This document shows, one piece after another, positions 56,184 through 64,000 of a stretch of DNA of 64,000 nucleotides. The stretch spans positions 1 through 64,000 of the forward strand of contig NZ_OUMZ01000003.1 of the NCBI RefSeq assembly GCF_900327775.1, read 5' to 3'. Position 1 is the first letter of the stretch; each line of letters begins with the position of its first letter. The position numbers and the translations under genes were made by a program. The notes under the pieces are model-generated. The model made no database searches and was not told where the DNA came from. It saw only the letters and a program-made list of their open reading frames with translations. This DNA is from Roseovarius sp. EL26 (GTDB lineage Bacteria > Pseudomonadota > Alphaproteobacteria > Rhodobacterales > Rhodobacteraceae).

Positions 56184-56891
56184 TCAAATATTATTATTTT
56201 GGCCAATCAGTCGCAGACTGGTGTTTTCTGTAAAATCCCCCGACGCCAGTTTCTCGAACGCACTGCGCCATCCCTCGGCCAGGTCAGATAGGTTCGCGAG
56301 TGTATGAGCGTCTTGAGACGAAACCTGACGGGTCAACCGGGCTGCGGTCACCCGCTGAACTGTCCAATCCGGTTGGCGGCGCTCAATCAAATTTATGTGG
56401 TCGCCTTTGCGGATTTGGCCATGCTCTAGCACCCTGTAGTACCACCCGGTGCGCCCTGTCTTTTGGAACAGATACGCCATGCGTTTGTTTGCGGTATATT
56501 CCGAGACTTTCCAACATGGTTGCCGCCCTTGGCTGATTTGCACCACCGCAGTGCCCAGTCGAAGGATGTCGCCAATGCATAGATTGAGTTCAGTCAGCCC
56601 ATGGGTTGTCAGGTTTTCGCCAAATGCTGCGGGAAGGGTTCCATTCGGCATCTCTCCTTCGGCAATCCAGACGGAATAGTGATCGGCAGGGTAGTGATGA
56701 ATCGCCTTGTCCCGACCCCCGTGATGTTTGAGATCGGCCTGCGCATCATCTGTAAACCCGTTGGAGTCAATATTAAGGAGCCCAGACGCTGCTGTTTTGT
56801 GAATTGCGGACGGATCGCGGCCTTTCCATCGGTGCGTCACCTTACCAATGAACAGCCCTTCGACAGTGGCAGAGATCTTTGGGATGTTCAT
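56184..56891 (-). CDS. MOSC domain protein (YiiM family)
   Basis: 235 residues. MOSC domain with GFTDDAQADLKHHGGRDKAI, FGENLTTHGL and the cysteine in ISQGRQPCWK that can bind molybdenum-cofactor sulfur. The C-terminal YiiM-type extension contains WYYRVLEHGQIRKGD. The family transfers sulfur to molybdenum cofactor or helps reduce N-hydroxylated bases. It overlaps the MarR gene by four bases (ATGA), so both come from one transcript, and the MarR protein probably controls it. Confidence 0.9.
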   Translation of the reverse strand: MNIPKISATVEGLFIGKVTHRWKGRDPSAIHKTAASGLLNIDSNGFTDDAQADLKHHGGRDKAIHHYPADHYSVWIAEGEMPNGTLPAAFGENLTTHGLTELNLCIGDILRLGTAVVQISQGRQPCWKVSEYTANKRMAYLFQKTGRTGWYYRVLEHGQIRKGDHINLIERRQPDWTVQRVTAARLTRQVSSQDAHTLANLSDLAEGWRSAFEKLASGDFTENTSLRLIGQNNNI

Positions 56892-57430
56892 CTGCGTTCC
56901 TGTTCATGGCAAATTTGCGTGGTTTCTTCGGCCTTCAAGGCGATGGACAGTAGGTTGCAATATCCACCAGTTGGTCTTGGTTCGTGATGAACACAGGTAT
57001 GGCATTGCCCAAAGCTTCGACCATCATTTTGCGCAATAATAGTTTCTAACGCACTTGTAAGGCCTTGTTGAAGACCGTCCAGTTGCTCTGAGTTAAGGGC
57101 TGCCAAGCCGTCTTCTAATGGGCTGTCGTGTGTAATTGCATCGATGCCGCGTTTTGTAAGGTCGAAGCTGACAACACGTTTGTCCTGAGCTGAGCGCTTT
57201 TCTGTTACATAACCTTTTTGCACAAGTGATTTGAATGTTTGCGATACTGTTCCCCGGGTAGAACCCAGATATTCAGCAACGTGCGATGGACTACGCGAAA
57301 AACGGTTGGCACGGGATAGGTAGCCCAGCACAGCCCGTTGCGTGGGATTCAGATCACCAACCCAGGCGCTTGATGCGTCAAGACGGGCCAAGCGATTGAT
57401 GAGTTCACGGAGGTGGAGGTGTTGTTTCAT
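56888..57430 (-). CDS. MarR family regulator with cysteine-rich C-terminal tail
   Basis: 180 residues. Winged helix: LNPTQRAVLGYLSRANRFSR, SPSHVAEYLGSTRGTVSQTF, and the wing VQKGYVTEKRSAQDKRVV. The last 45 residues carry four cysteines, CHTC, then YCN, then ICHE, with neighbouring histidines, forming a possible metal or iron-sulfur site or redox switch. It is co-transcribed with the MOSC gene and divergent from an exported protein and a redoxin. The intergenic DNA is strongly palindromic, which suggests it regulates both directions. Confidence 0.88.
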   Translation of the reverse strand: MKQHLHLRELINRLARLDASSAWVGDLNPTQRAVLGYLSRANRFSRSPSHVAEYLGSTRGTVSQTFKSLVQKGYVTEKRSAQDKRVVSFDLTKRGIDAITHDSPLEDGLAALNSEQLDGLQQGLTSALETIIAQNDGRSFGQCHTCVHHEPRPTGGYCNLLSIALKAEETTQICHEQERR

Positions 57431-57437
57431 GAGACAT

Positions 57438-57488
57438 TAGTAGCGATCCGATATTATTATTGCAATAGTTTCGAATCGCTACTATTAA
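57438..57488 (+). promoter_or_regulatory. Palindromic promoter between marR and the exported-protein/redoxin operon
   Basis: TAGTAGCGAT (57438-57447) and ATCGCTACTA (57475-57484) are a perfect 10-bp inverted repeat. Near its centre TATTGCAATA (57458-57467) is a perfect 10-bp palindrome. A plausible plus-strand promoter, TTGCAA (57460-57465), 17 bases, TATTAA (57483-57488), lies across these repeats, so MarR binding would block it. Confidence 0.6.
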
Positions 57489-57514
57489 TGAGCGTACCAA
57501 AGAAGGGCTATACA

Positions 57515-58273
57515 ATGACCAAACCACTCATGATCTTCATCGCCACTATGATCGGTGGCTCCGCGATTGCAGAGGGCGATCACAACCAAAACGCGGCCAT
57601 CCATCAAGATGGCGCAATTCTGTCTGAAGCTGATGCGGCCAAGACAGCATCTTTTGACATCTTAGGTGCTCATGCGCATCGAAAAGGTAATGTTGTTACC
57701 TTCCACATGACCACAAACGGCGTGGCGGGGGCGGATGTACCAGTTGCAACGGGCGCCATTGGAGGGGCGAACGTTTTGTCCTATGTCTGGCCAACATCTC
57801 TGGATCCTTCAGCCGTCGGATTTGAAGGTGGAACAGGTATTCTGGCTTTGGCGGCGACAAGCCACCCAGATTTTGACGACACGCCGCTTTACGATGAAAA
57901 TAGCGACGGTGACCCAACAAATGACGGCATCATCTGGCACAGTCATTGGGTCGTACTGACCCCGACAGAAACTTGTGGCCCCGGCGCGTTGGCCGTCCGG
58001 GATATTCCGCAAGGCGAGACCCCACAGTTGCCCGCGACATGGCCGGGATTTCCAATCTTTCTTGATAGCCCTGGGTTTACTCCGTTGTTTGACGGCCCGG
58101 AAATCGCCGTTAACGTCGGATTTCGAAGCGATGTCGACCTTGGGGATGTTGCTTATGATGGCGTGACCTCGGCCTTGCGAGTGAATGCAAGCATTCATGC
58201 CCCGCTTCTTTGTGTGGTTGACGTTTTTGACATTGCTTCTGGCGATCTCAGCCTGCCCGGAAAATTGAACTAA
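57515..58273 (+). CDS. Exported protein of unknown function
   Basis: 252 residues from ATG at 57515, which has AGAAGGG eight bases upstream and a signal peptide (TKPLMIFIATMIGGSAIAEG). The mature part begins with a His/Asn-rich GDHNQNAAIHQDGA, then FDILGAHAHRKGNVVTFHMT and NSDGDPTNDGIIWHSHWVVL, so it is rich in His, Asp and aromatic residues and could bind metal. Two cysteines (ETCGPG, LLCVVD) might form a disulfide in the periplasm. I do not recognise a family. It is the first gene of an operon with a redoxin, controlled from the marR palindromic promoter. Confidence 0.8.
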   Translation: MTKPLMIFIATMIGGSAIAEGDHNQNAAIHQDGAILSEADAAKTASFDILGAHAHRKGNVVTFHMTTNGVAGADVPVATGAIGGANVLSYVWPTSLDPSAVGFEGGTGILALAATSHPDFDDTPLYDENSDGDPTNDGIIWHSHWVVLTPTETCGPGALAVRDIPQGETPQLPATWPGFPIFLDSPGFTPLFDGPEIAVNVGFRSDVDLGDVAYDGVTSALRVNASIHAPLLCVVDVFDIASGDLSLPGKLN

Positions 58274-58294
58274 AATCTATGATGGAGAAATGAC

Positions 58295-58822
58295 ATGAAA
58301 GCACCAGAGCTTCAGGCCTCTGAATGGTTCAATACAGACAAAGATCTAAAGATATCTGATTTTGAGGGGAAGGTTCTTGTGATTGAAGCTTTCCAGATGT
58401 TGTGCCCGGGGTGTGTTTCTCACGGCGTGCCATTGGCGCAGAAGATAGAGCGAACCTTTCCCCACGATCAGGTTGCGGTGATTGGATTACATACTGTTTT
58501 CGAACATCACGAGGCGATGACCCCGGTGTCGTTGGCCGCCTTCTTGCATGAATACCGCATTACATTTCCTGTTGGCGTGGATATGGCGTCTGATACGGCA
58601 ATGCCATTGACGATGCAGGCTTATCATATGCGTGGCACGCCATCATTGGTTCTCATAGATAAGGAGGGACAATTACGCGCGCAGCATCTTGGTGATGTGT
58701 CCGAACTTCAGTTGGGTGCTGAGATCGCTAACCTTGTTGGGGAAAGGGTTGCTGTAAGGGTCGATGATGATCCAACCCAAGTCAATCTAGGCCAATGTAA
58801 TGCGGATGGGTGTACTGTATAA
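58295..58822 (+). CDS. Redoxin (TlpA/AhpC-TSA-like thioredoxin-fold) protein
   Basis: 175 residues with no signal peptide, so probably cytoplasmic. Thioredoxin-like fold: LKISDFEGKVLVIEAFQMLC, active-site CPGCVSHG (CxxC), GVDMASDTAMPLTMQAYHMR and the cis-Pro in GTPSLVLIDKEG. The C-terminus adds a second cysteine pair, GQCNADGC. It follows the exported protein by 21 bases with ATGGAGAA before the ATG. Most likely a peroxide or disulfide reductase working with the same MarR-controlled response. Confidence 0.85.
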   Translation: MKAPELQASEWFNTDKDLKISDFEGKVLVIEAFQMLCPGCVSHGVPLAQKIERTFPHDQVAVIGLHTVFEHHEAMTPVSLAAFLHEYRITFPVGVDMASDTAMPLTMQAYHMRGTPSLVLIDKEGQLRAQHLGDVSELQLGAEIANLVGERVAVRVDDDPTQVNLGQCNADGCTV

Positions 58823-58854
58823 TCTGGGGTTTTGTGTTACGGTTGAGGGGTTTT

Positions 58855-59478
58855 CTTGAGTGCGCGGATCGGGTTGATTTTATGCAATCCGCACAACCCG
58901 GTGGGGGGGTATGGCTGCAAGAAGAGTTGGTCAAACTTATCGAAATCGCAGATCGTAACGGTGTGACGATCATCAGTGACGAAATTCATGCCGACATTAT
59001 CTATAAAGGTCACAGTTTTATCGGCCTGTCGTCGGTTGATGGTGACAAGCATGTTTCAGTTATTAGCTCGCCGGCTAAAACCTTCGGGCTTGAAAGCATC
59101 TCGAACGGATACATCTACACCAAAAACAACGATATTTTCCAACGCATGAAGCATATCGAGGATTCGATGTATCAGGGGCACAGCAATGCCTTCACCACAT
59201 TTGCGACAATTGCTGCATATGAGAATGGCGACGCCTGAGTTGATGAGCTTCTGAGCCACCTTCAAGGCACCATCGACTGGATCGAAGGGTTCCTGAAAGG
59301 CGAACTGCCAGAAGTCAGGATGTCACCGGTTGAGGTAACGTATCAGGTATGGCTGGATTGTTCGGAAACCGGATTGTCTGACGATAGCCTGAAGACAGCA
59401 CTTGGAAAATCTGGTTTTGGGGCGACGCCCGGCAGAGAGGGCTCTTGATGCCGTCCGCAAACACATGTCAGCCTGTTT
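58855..59478 (+). pseudogene. Decayed MalY/PatB family aminotransferase
   Basis: The middle and end of a MalY/PatB-type PLP enzyme with several lesions. LILCNPHNPVG is read in one frame up to a run of seven G's (58903-58909); after the run the other frame continues VWLQEELVKLIEIADRNGV and VTIISDEIHADIIYKGHSF, so the G-run carries a frameshift. An internal TGA (59236-59238) interrupts the frame before VDELLSHLQGTIDWIEGFL. After GFGATPGRE a deletion jumps to RALDAVRKHM in another frame. About the first 160 residues, with the start, are missing. The lysine that binds PLP lies near SSPAKTFGLES. Confidence 0.85.
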
Positions 59479-59516
59479 GTTTAGAGGGTATTCTATCAAC
59501 TGTTCCGCAGATCAGT

Positions 59517-60752
59517 TTACTTTCCGGCGCGAGCTTCGCGAACCCAGGCAATGATCGCTTGACGGGATTCAACATCCATTTGGATGGCATTTGGGGGGGG
59601 CATCGCGTGGCTTACGCCAGCCTGTAGATAAATTTGGCTGGCGTGTTTTGCGACATCGCCGGGTGTTTCCAAATAAATTCCTTTGGGTGCCCAACGCATA
59701 TTTGCCCAAGCTGGTTCGCGAGCATGACACATCGAACAATTCCCCACGACCGTATCATAAGCCTTGTCAAATCCATCGGCCGAGGCGAACTTCTGTTCGT
59801 ATGCTGTCAAAGGGCGGGCTTCTGCCACCTCCCAGGTTTCTGTCGAGCGAACCGACGACAACCACGCGATGACAATCATCAGTAGAACAGTCACTGCCCA
59901 CGTCCAATGAGGACCGGTGCCCGTGGCATGCATAGTATTGAAGTAATGCCGTATCGTGACGCCTGTCAGGAAGATCAGGCTGGCAATGATCCACGCATAT
60001 TCGGTGCCAAAGGCCAGTGGATAGTGGTTGGACAGCATCAAAAACACGACCGGCAAGGTCAGATAATTGTTATGGGTTGATCGCAGCTTTGCGATCTTGC
60101 CATATTTTGCATCTGGTGTGCGACCCGCCTTGAGGTCGGCAACCACAATGCGTTGGTTTGGCATGATCTGAAAGAACACATTGGCGGTCATGATCGTGGC
60201 GGTGAATGCCCCCAGATGTAGCAATGCGGCCCGGCCTGTGAAAATCTGATTATAGCCCCATGACATCACAACCAAGATGACAAACAACAAAAGCATCAGC
60301 AGCGTGGGTCGCTCGCCAAGTGTGGATTTGCACATATAGTCATAAGCAAGCCATCCAATTGTCAGGGAGCCAGCTGAAATCAAGATCCCCTGCCACAGTG
60401 ATAGTTTTGCCTTGCTTGGATCCAGTAAGTAGAGTTCCCCACCAACCCAATAAACGATCATCAATAGAGCAGCACCCGATACCCAAGTGATATAGCTTTG
60501 CCATTTATGCCAAATCAGGTGCTCAGGCATATTTTCCGGTGCGACCAGATATTTCTGGATATGGTAAAATCCCCCACCATGCACCTGCCACTCTTCGCCA
60601 TATGCGCCAACAGGCATGTTGGGGGCTTTGCGCAGGCCCAGATCCAAAGCGATGAAATAGAACGAAGCGCCGATCCACGCCATCGCGGTAATCACATGCA
60701 GCCACCGAACTGAAAAGGCGATCCAATCCCACATAACGGCTAGATCATACAT
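59517..60752 (-). CDS. puuD: Urate hydroxylase PuuD (membrane urate oxidase with cytochrome c domain)
   Basis: 411 residues from ATG at 60752, which has AAGGAG upstream. An N-terminal membrane part with about eight helices (WLHVITAMAWIGASFYFIAL, GALLMIVYWVGGELYLL, the RSTHNNYLTLPVVFLMLSNH segment) is followed by a C-terminal cytochrome c domain with CSMCHA and the Met ligand region VSHAMPP. PuuD oxidises urate to 5-hydroxyisourate and passes electrons to the respiratory chain. It is divergent from a LysR gene; uraH, puuE and allA follow, completing the urate-to-glyoxylate route. Confidence 0.95.
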   Translation of the reverse strand: MYDLAVMWDWIAFSVRWLHVITAMAWIGASFYFIALDLGLRKAPNMPVGAYGEEWQVHGGGFYHIQKYLVAPENMPEHLIWHKWQSYITWVSGAALLMIVYWVGGELYLLDPSKAKLSLWQGILISAGSLTIGWLAYDYMCKSTLGERPTLLMLLLFVILVVMSWGYNQIFTGRAALLHLGAFTATIMTANVFFQIMPNQRIVVADLKAGRTPDAKYGKIAKLRSTHNNYLTLPVVFLMLSNHYPLAFGTEYAWIIASLIFLTGVTIRHYFNTMHATGTGPHWTWAVTVLLMIVIAWLSSVRSTETWEVAEARPLTAYEQKFASADGFDKAYDTVVGNCSMCHAREPAWANMRWAPKGIYLETPGDVAKHASQIYLQAGVSHAMPPPNAIQMDVESRQAIIAWVREARAGK

Positions 60753-60852
60753 GTGTTTTCTCCTTGGATTCGTGTTTAGTGTCACTCTAGTCGATCCGAT
60801 ATTCTTCTGCTACTGTTGCAAAACGCCAAGCAGCATCAAAAAAACAGAAACA

Positions 60853-61773
60853 ATGTCTTATCTCGAAAACATCCGCACATTTGTCCGTATTTATGAACTA
60901 GGTAGCATGTCTGCGGCTGGCAGGGATCTGCGTATTTCCCCGGCTGTTACCTCATCACGTATTTCCCAACTGGAAGAGTATCTGAGTGTGCGTCTATTCC
61001 AACGCACAACCCGCAGCTTGGCCCCGACAGAACAGGGCAAAGCGTTTTATGATGGGGCGTGCAAAATACTGGAAAGTGTCGAAAGTGCCGAGGCGCAAGT
61101 GGTCAATATCACTGAGAATCCTAAAGGATCTTTATATGTTGCTGCCCCGTTGGGGGTTGGCCGTCGGCTGATCGCGCCACATGTGCCTGAGTTTCTAAAG
61201 GAGTTCCCTGAGGTCAAAGTGCGGCTGCGGTTGACGGATCGCAAAGTCGAATTGACCACCGAAGGTCTGGACCTGTCGTTTTTTCTTGGGCATCCTGAAG
61301 ATAGCACCTTGCGTATCCGAAAAATTGCCGATGTCACGCGCGTTTTATGTGCAGCGCCGTCATATATCGCATCGCATGGTATGCCGACATCGGGCGAGGA
61401 TCTCGCATCAGGACGGCACGAATGCCTGAGCCTCAGGTTTCCCGGTGCGACAGAATTCCAATGGCGGTTGATGACGGGTGATGGCCCAAAGAAATTTCGC
61501 GTGTCGGGGCGCTACGAATCCGATGACGGGGATGTCCTGACAGATTGGGCTGTGGCTGGACATGGTATCGTGATGAAGCCAATTTTCGAAGTTGCCGACC
61601 ACCTGCAGGCTGGCCGCCTTGTTCCGGTGATCGGGGATATGCCGCCAGAACCAATCCAGATGGCTTGTCTCTATACACACCGCAAACGGCAGGATCCGAA
61701 AACCCGGCTGTTTATGGAGTTCATGATCGAACGGATAGGCAAGGTGGTTAGCGAAAGCTCTTATCGGGCTTAA
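60853..61773 (+). CDS. LysR family regulator of the urate genes
   Basis: 306 residues from ATG at 60853; the in-frame start at 60751 has no domain before it. [23 protein letters not shown] then [20 protein letters not shown]. The effector domain begins [20 protein letters not shown]. It sits between puuD (divergent) and uraH (convergent), so it most likely controls urate breakdown. Its TAA shares two bases with the TAA of uraH on the other strand. Confidence 0.88.
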   Translation: MSYLENIRTFVRIYELGSMSAAGRDLRISPAVTSSRISQLEEYLSVRLFQRTTRSLAPTEQGKAFYDGACKILESVESAEAQVVNITENPKGSLYVAAPLGVGRRLIAPHVPEFLKEFPEVKVRLRLTDRKVELTTEGLDLSFFLGHPEDSTLRIRKIADVTRVLCAAPSYIASHGMPTSGEDLASGRHECLSLRFPGATEFQWRLMTGDGPKKFRVSGRYESDDGDVLTDWAVAGHGIVMKPIFEVADHLQAGRLVPVIGDMPPEPIQMACLYTHRKRQDPKTRLFMEFMIERIGKVVSESSYRA

Positions 61774-62123
61774 CTGCCACGATAGGTCGAATACCCAAAT
61801 GGCGAAAGCAACAGAGGCACGTGATAGTGCGATGCTTCTGACATGCCGAATCGGAGTGGGATCACATCCAGAAACCTTGGGTTTTCTTCGGGTATACCGC
61901 AAGCATCCAGATAGGCACCGGCATGAAAGACGAGCTCATACGTGCCCACCGTAAAAGCGTCTGCCGGCAAAATCTGCTCATCCGTACGCCCATCATCATT
62001 GGTGATGAGCGTTTTGAGGTGCGTACGCGCTTCCCCTTCAATCTTATAGAGGTCAATTTTGAGACCCTGCGCCGGGCAGCCGCGCGCAGTATCAAGCACA
62101 TGGGTTGTCAAATATCCGGTCAT
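61770..62123 (-). CDS. uraH: 5-hydroxyisourate hydrolase
   Basis: 117 residues, the usual length. Transthyretin-like fold: [39 protein letters not shown], and the C-terminal signature [19 protein letters not shown]. It hydrolyses 5-hydroxyisourate to OHCU, the step after PuuD. Cytoplasmic; no signal peptide. Confidence 0.96.
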   Translation of the reverse strand: MTGYLTTHVLDTARGCPAQGLKIDLYKIEGEARTHLKTLITNDDGRTDEQILPADAFTVGTYELVFHAGAYLDACGIPEENPRFLDVIPLRFGMSEASHYHVPLLLSPFGYSTYRGS

Positions 62124-62272
62124 GTTTGTCTCTTTCCTTGTTTGGGGCTTTATAGAATGAAAATATTCAGATCAGCAAAGCTCTCAGAGCTGAAGGCTCC
62201 TTCGCATTTTTTTTGAAAAAGATTTTGATTGATTTGGATTATGATAGCATGAAGTAAAAAAGGAAAGATCCC

Positions 62273-63685
62273 GTGAACCGCTACCCCCGTGACTTGACTG
62301 GCTATGGTGCCAATCCACCATCGGCCAACTGGCCCAATGGCGCAAAAATCGCTGTTCAGATCGTTCTGAATTACGAAGAAGGTGGTGAAAACAATATCCT
62401 GCACGGGGATGCCGCATCAGAGGCGTTCTTGTCAGAAATCACTGGCGCACAACCCTGGCCGGGACAGCGCCATTGGAACATGGAATCAATCTATGAATAC
62501 GGCGCGCGTGCCGGATTTTGGCGGGTACACCGCTTGCTAAGCGATATGCCCATCACGGTTTACGGGGTGGCAACGGCCTTGGCGCGTGCCCCCGAACAGG
62601 TTGCTGCGATGAAAGCCTCGAACTGGGAAATCGCCAGCCATGGGCTGAAGTGGATTGAGCATAAAGACATGTCCGAAGACGAGGAGCGGGCGCAGATTGC
62701 GGACGCTATCCGTTTGCATGTTGAGGCTACGGGTGACGTCCCGCGGGGTTGGTATACGGGTCGCTGCTCCAACAATACCGTGCGTCTGGTAGCTGAAACC
62801 GGACAGTTTGACTACGTCGCCGATAGCTATGCCGATGACCTGCCCTATTGGGAGCAGTATGAAGAACGTGACCAGTTGATCGTGCCCTATACGATGGATT
62901 GCAATGATATGCGGTTTGGGATTCAGGCTGGATTCACCAACGGTGATCAGTTTGAAAGCTATCTCAAAGACAGCTTTGACACGTTGTATGAAGAGGGCTG
63001 CGCTGGCGCACCGAAAATGTTGTCGATCGGATTGCATTGCCGCCTAATTGGCCGCCCAGGGCGGATTGCGGCTCTGCGCCGCGTCATTGAACATTTCAAA
63101 TCACATGAAGGGGTCTGGTTCGCAACGCGACTACAGATTGCCCAACATTGGACGCAGGAGAATCCACCCGTGACACAACAACGCCCATCTGCGATGGATC
63201 TTGAAACCTTTGTTTCAGAATTTGGCGGCATTTTTGAACATAGCCCTTGGATCGCCGAAGGCGCACATGCGCAGGAACTTGGCCCAACACATGACACAGC
63301 GCAGGGCGTGCATCAGATGCTGGCCCGAATTTTCCGCGCGGCACCTGAAGACAAACGGCTCGGCGTGTTAACAGCTCACCCAGATTTGGCTGGCAAACTT
63401 GCTGCTGCAAAACGCCTGACCGCTGAATCTACGGCTGAGCAAGCCTCTGTCGGGCTGGACGAGCTGACTGATGAAGAGCGGGAAAACTTCACAAAGCTGA
63501 ATAACGACTACACCACCAAATTCGGTTTTCCCTTCATCATTGCCGTGCGCGATAACACCAAGGCCTCGATCATGGCCGCCTTTGAACGTCGTATCAGTAA
63601 TGACCGCGCAACTGAATTTGGCGAGGCCTGTCGTCAGGTTGAACGTATCGCCGAGCTGCGCCTGCAAGAGAAGTTTTCAGCATGA
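62273..63685 (+). CDS. puuE: Allantoinase PuuE fused to OHCU decarboxylase (PuuE-UraD)
   Basis: 470 residues from GTG at 62273 with AGGAAAG eight bases upstream. Residues 1-305: PuuE-type polysaccharide-deacetylase-fold allantoinase (RYPRDLTGYGANPPSANWP, NYEEGGENNILHGD, WYTGRCSNNTVRLV, LSIGLHCRLIGRPGR). Residues about 306-470: OHCU decarboxylase, UraD (FGGIFEHSPWIAEGAHA, the HPDLAGK loop, FGFPFIIAVRDNTKASI). The chain thus does both the decarboxylation of OHCU to allantoin and ring opening of allantoin to allantoate. Overlaps allA by 4 bases. Confidence 0.95.
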   Translation: MNRYPRDLTGYGANPPSANWPNGAKIAVQIVLNYEEGGENNILHGDAASEAFLSEITGAQPWPGQRHWNMESIYEYGARAGFWRVHRLLSDMPITVYGVATALARAPEQVAAMKASNWEIASHGLKWIEHKDMSEDEERAQIADAIRLHVEATGDVPRGWYTGRCSNNTVRLVAETGQFDYVADSYADDLPYWEQYEERDQLIVPYTMDCNDMRFGIQAGFTNGDQFESYLKDSFDTLYEEGCAGAPKMLSIGLHCRLIGRPGRIAALRRVIEHFKSHEGVWFATRLQIAQHWTQENPPVTQQRPSAMDLETFVSEFGGIFEHSPWIAEGAHAQELGPTHDTAQGVHQMLARIFRAAPEDKRLGVLTAHPDLAGKLAAAKRLTAESTAEQASVGLDELTDEERENFTKLNNDYTTKFGFPFIIAVRDNTKASIMAAFERRISNDRATEFGEACRQVERIAELRLQEKFSA

Positions 63686-64000
63686 CCGTGACGATCAAGA
63701 CCCAACCCCTCACCGCAGAAGCCCTTGCCCCATACGGCGATGTTATGGAAGCCAGCGGAACCCCCGACAAACTGATCAATCAAGGCAAATGCGGTCGGTT
63801 TCACGACAAGGCCAACTTGGACTTTTCCGATGGTAAAGCTGGGATCAGTATCTTCAAAGGTGAGAAAGAAGTCCTGCCTTTGCCGCTCAAAATGGTGGAA
63901 CGCCACCCCGAGGGCAGTCAGGCCTTTGTGCCGATGTCTGAAAATCCGTTTCTGGTTGTTGTTGCGCGCGATCAAGATGGCACGCCCGTTGACCCCATCG
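63682..64000 (+). CDS. allA: Ureidoglycolate lyase, partial (cut by window end)
   Basis: The first 106 residues; the gene runs on past 64000. ATG overlaps the puuE stop. KTQPLTAEALAPYGDVMEA at the start, then the INQGKCGRFHDKANLDF, FKGEKEVLPLPLKMVERHPE and GSQAFVPMSENPFLVVVARD segments are AllA signatures. It converts ureidoglycolate to glyoxylate and urea, the step after allantoate degradation. Confidence 0.93.
   Translation, partial: MTVTIKTQPLTAEALAPYGDVMEASGTPDKLINQGKCGRFHDKANLDFSDGKAGISIFKGEKEVLPLPLKMVERHPEGSQAFVPMSENPFLVVVARDQDGTPVDPI

Overview
The window is a piece of an alphaproteobacterial chromosome, most likely a marine Rhodobacteraceae (Roseobacter-type) bacterium. I infer this from the 23S/5S rRNA sequence, the small ORF-murA-DUF2948-hisD order, TRAP transporters, the eutB-eutC-doeA-doeX ectoine genes, a betaine/TMAO-type ABC system with a GcvT-fused FAD oxidoreductase, and the PuuD/UraH/PuuE-UraD/AllA urate set. 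This is recognition from memory of the families; no database search was run.

Layout. 1-510: end of an rRNA operon (23S 3' end, 5S). 1.1-8.5 kb: a tail-collar-type protein on the minus strand, then a plus-strand three-gene unit: an FAD oxidoreductase fused to an acetoacetate-decarboxylase-like domain, a class III cyclase-AAA-helical-repeat protein, and a Crp/Fnr regulator. 8.6-12.1 kb: tRNA-Thr(GGT), a small conserved ORF, murA, a DUF2948 gene and hisD. 12.1-16.8 kb: a LysR regulator divergent from a TRAP transporter (dctPQM type) with a universal stress protein. 16.8-21.9 kb: an AT-richer accessory stretch with about 0.8 kb lacking a gene, three minus-strand genes of surface-glycan character (including a HAD phosphatase-nucleotidyltransferase-methyltransferase fusion) and a shattered IS6-type transposase. 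21.9-28.7 kb: an agmatinase-family gene divergent from eutB-eutC-doeA-doeX and a class III aminotransferase, a partial ectoine/hydroxyectoine catabolic cluster. 28.8-31.1 kb: tex.

31.8-46.5 kb: a 14.2-kb gene for a 4740-residue autotransporter with about 55 Gly-rich repeats, followed after 20 bases by an IalB-family periplasmic protein. 46.6-55.0 kb: a DeoR-type repressor divergent from a betaine/TMAO-type ABC transporter (binding protein, ATPase, double permease), a choline-kinase-like enzyme and a dimethylglycine/sarcosine dehydrogenase-like enzyme. 55.0-58.8 kb: a cysteine synthase-family enzyme, a MOSC protein, a MarR regulator with a Cys-rich tail, and divergently an exported protein of unknown function plus a redoxin. 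58.85-59.5 kb: a decayed MalY/PatB gene. 59.5-64 kb: urate catabolism (puuD, LysR, uraH, puuE-uraD, allA cut by the window end).

The most unusual items are the cyclase/Crp module, whose cyclase has non-standard purine-selecting residues; the three-domain glycan or phospho-headgroup fusion protein in its small island; the giant repeat autotransporter with its IalB partner; and the palindromic MarR promoter that drives a redox-type operon.
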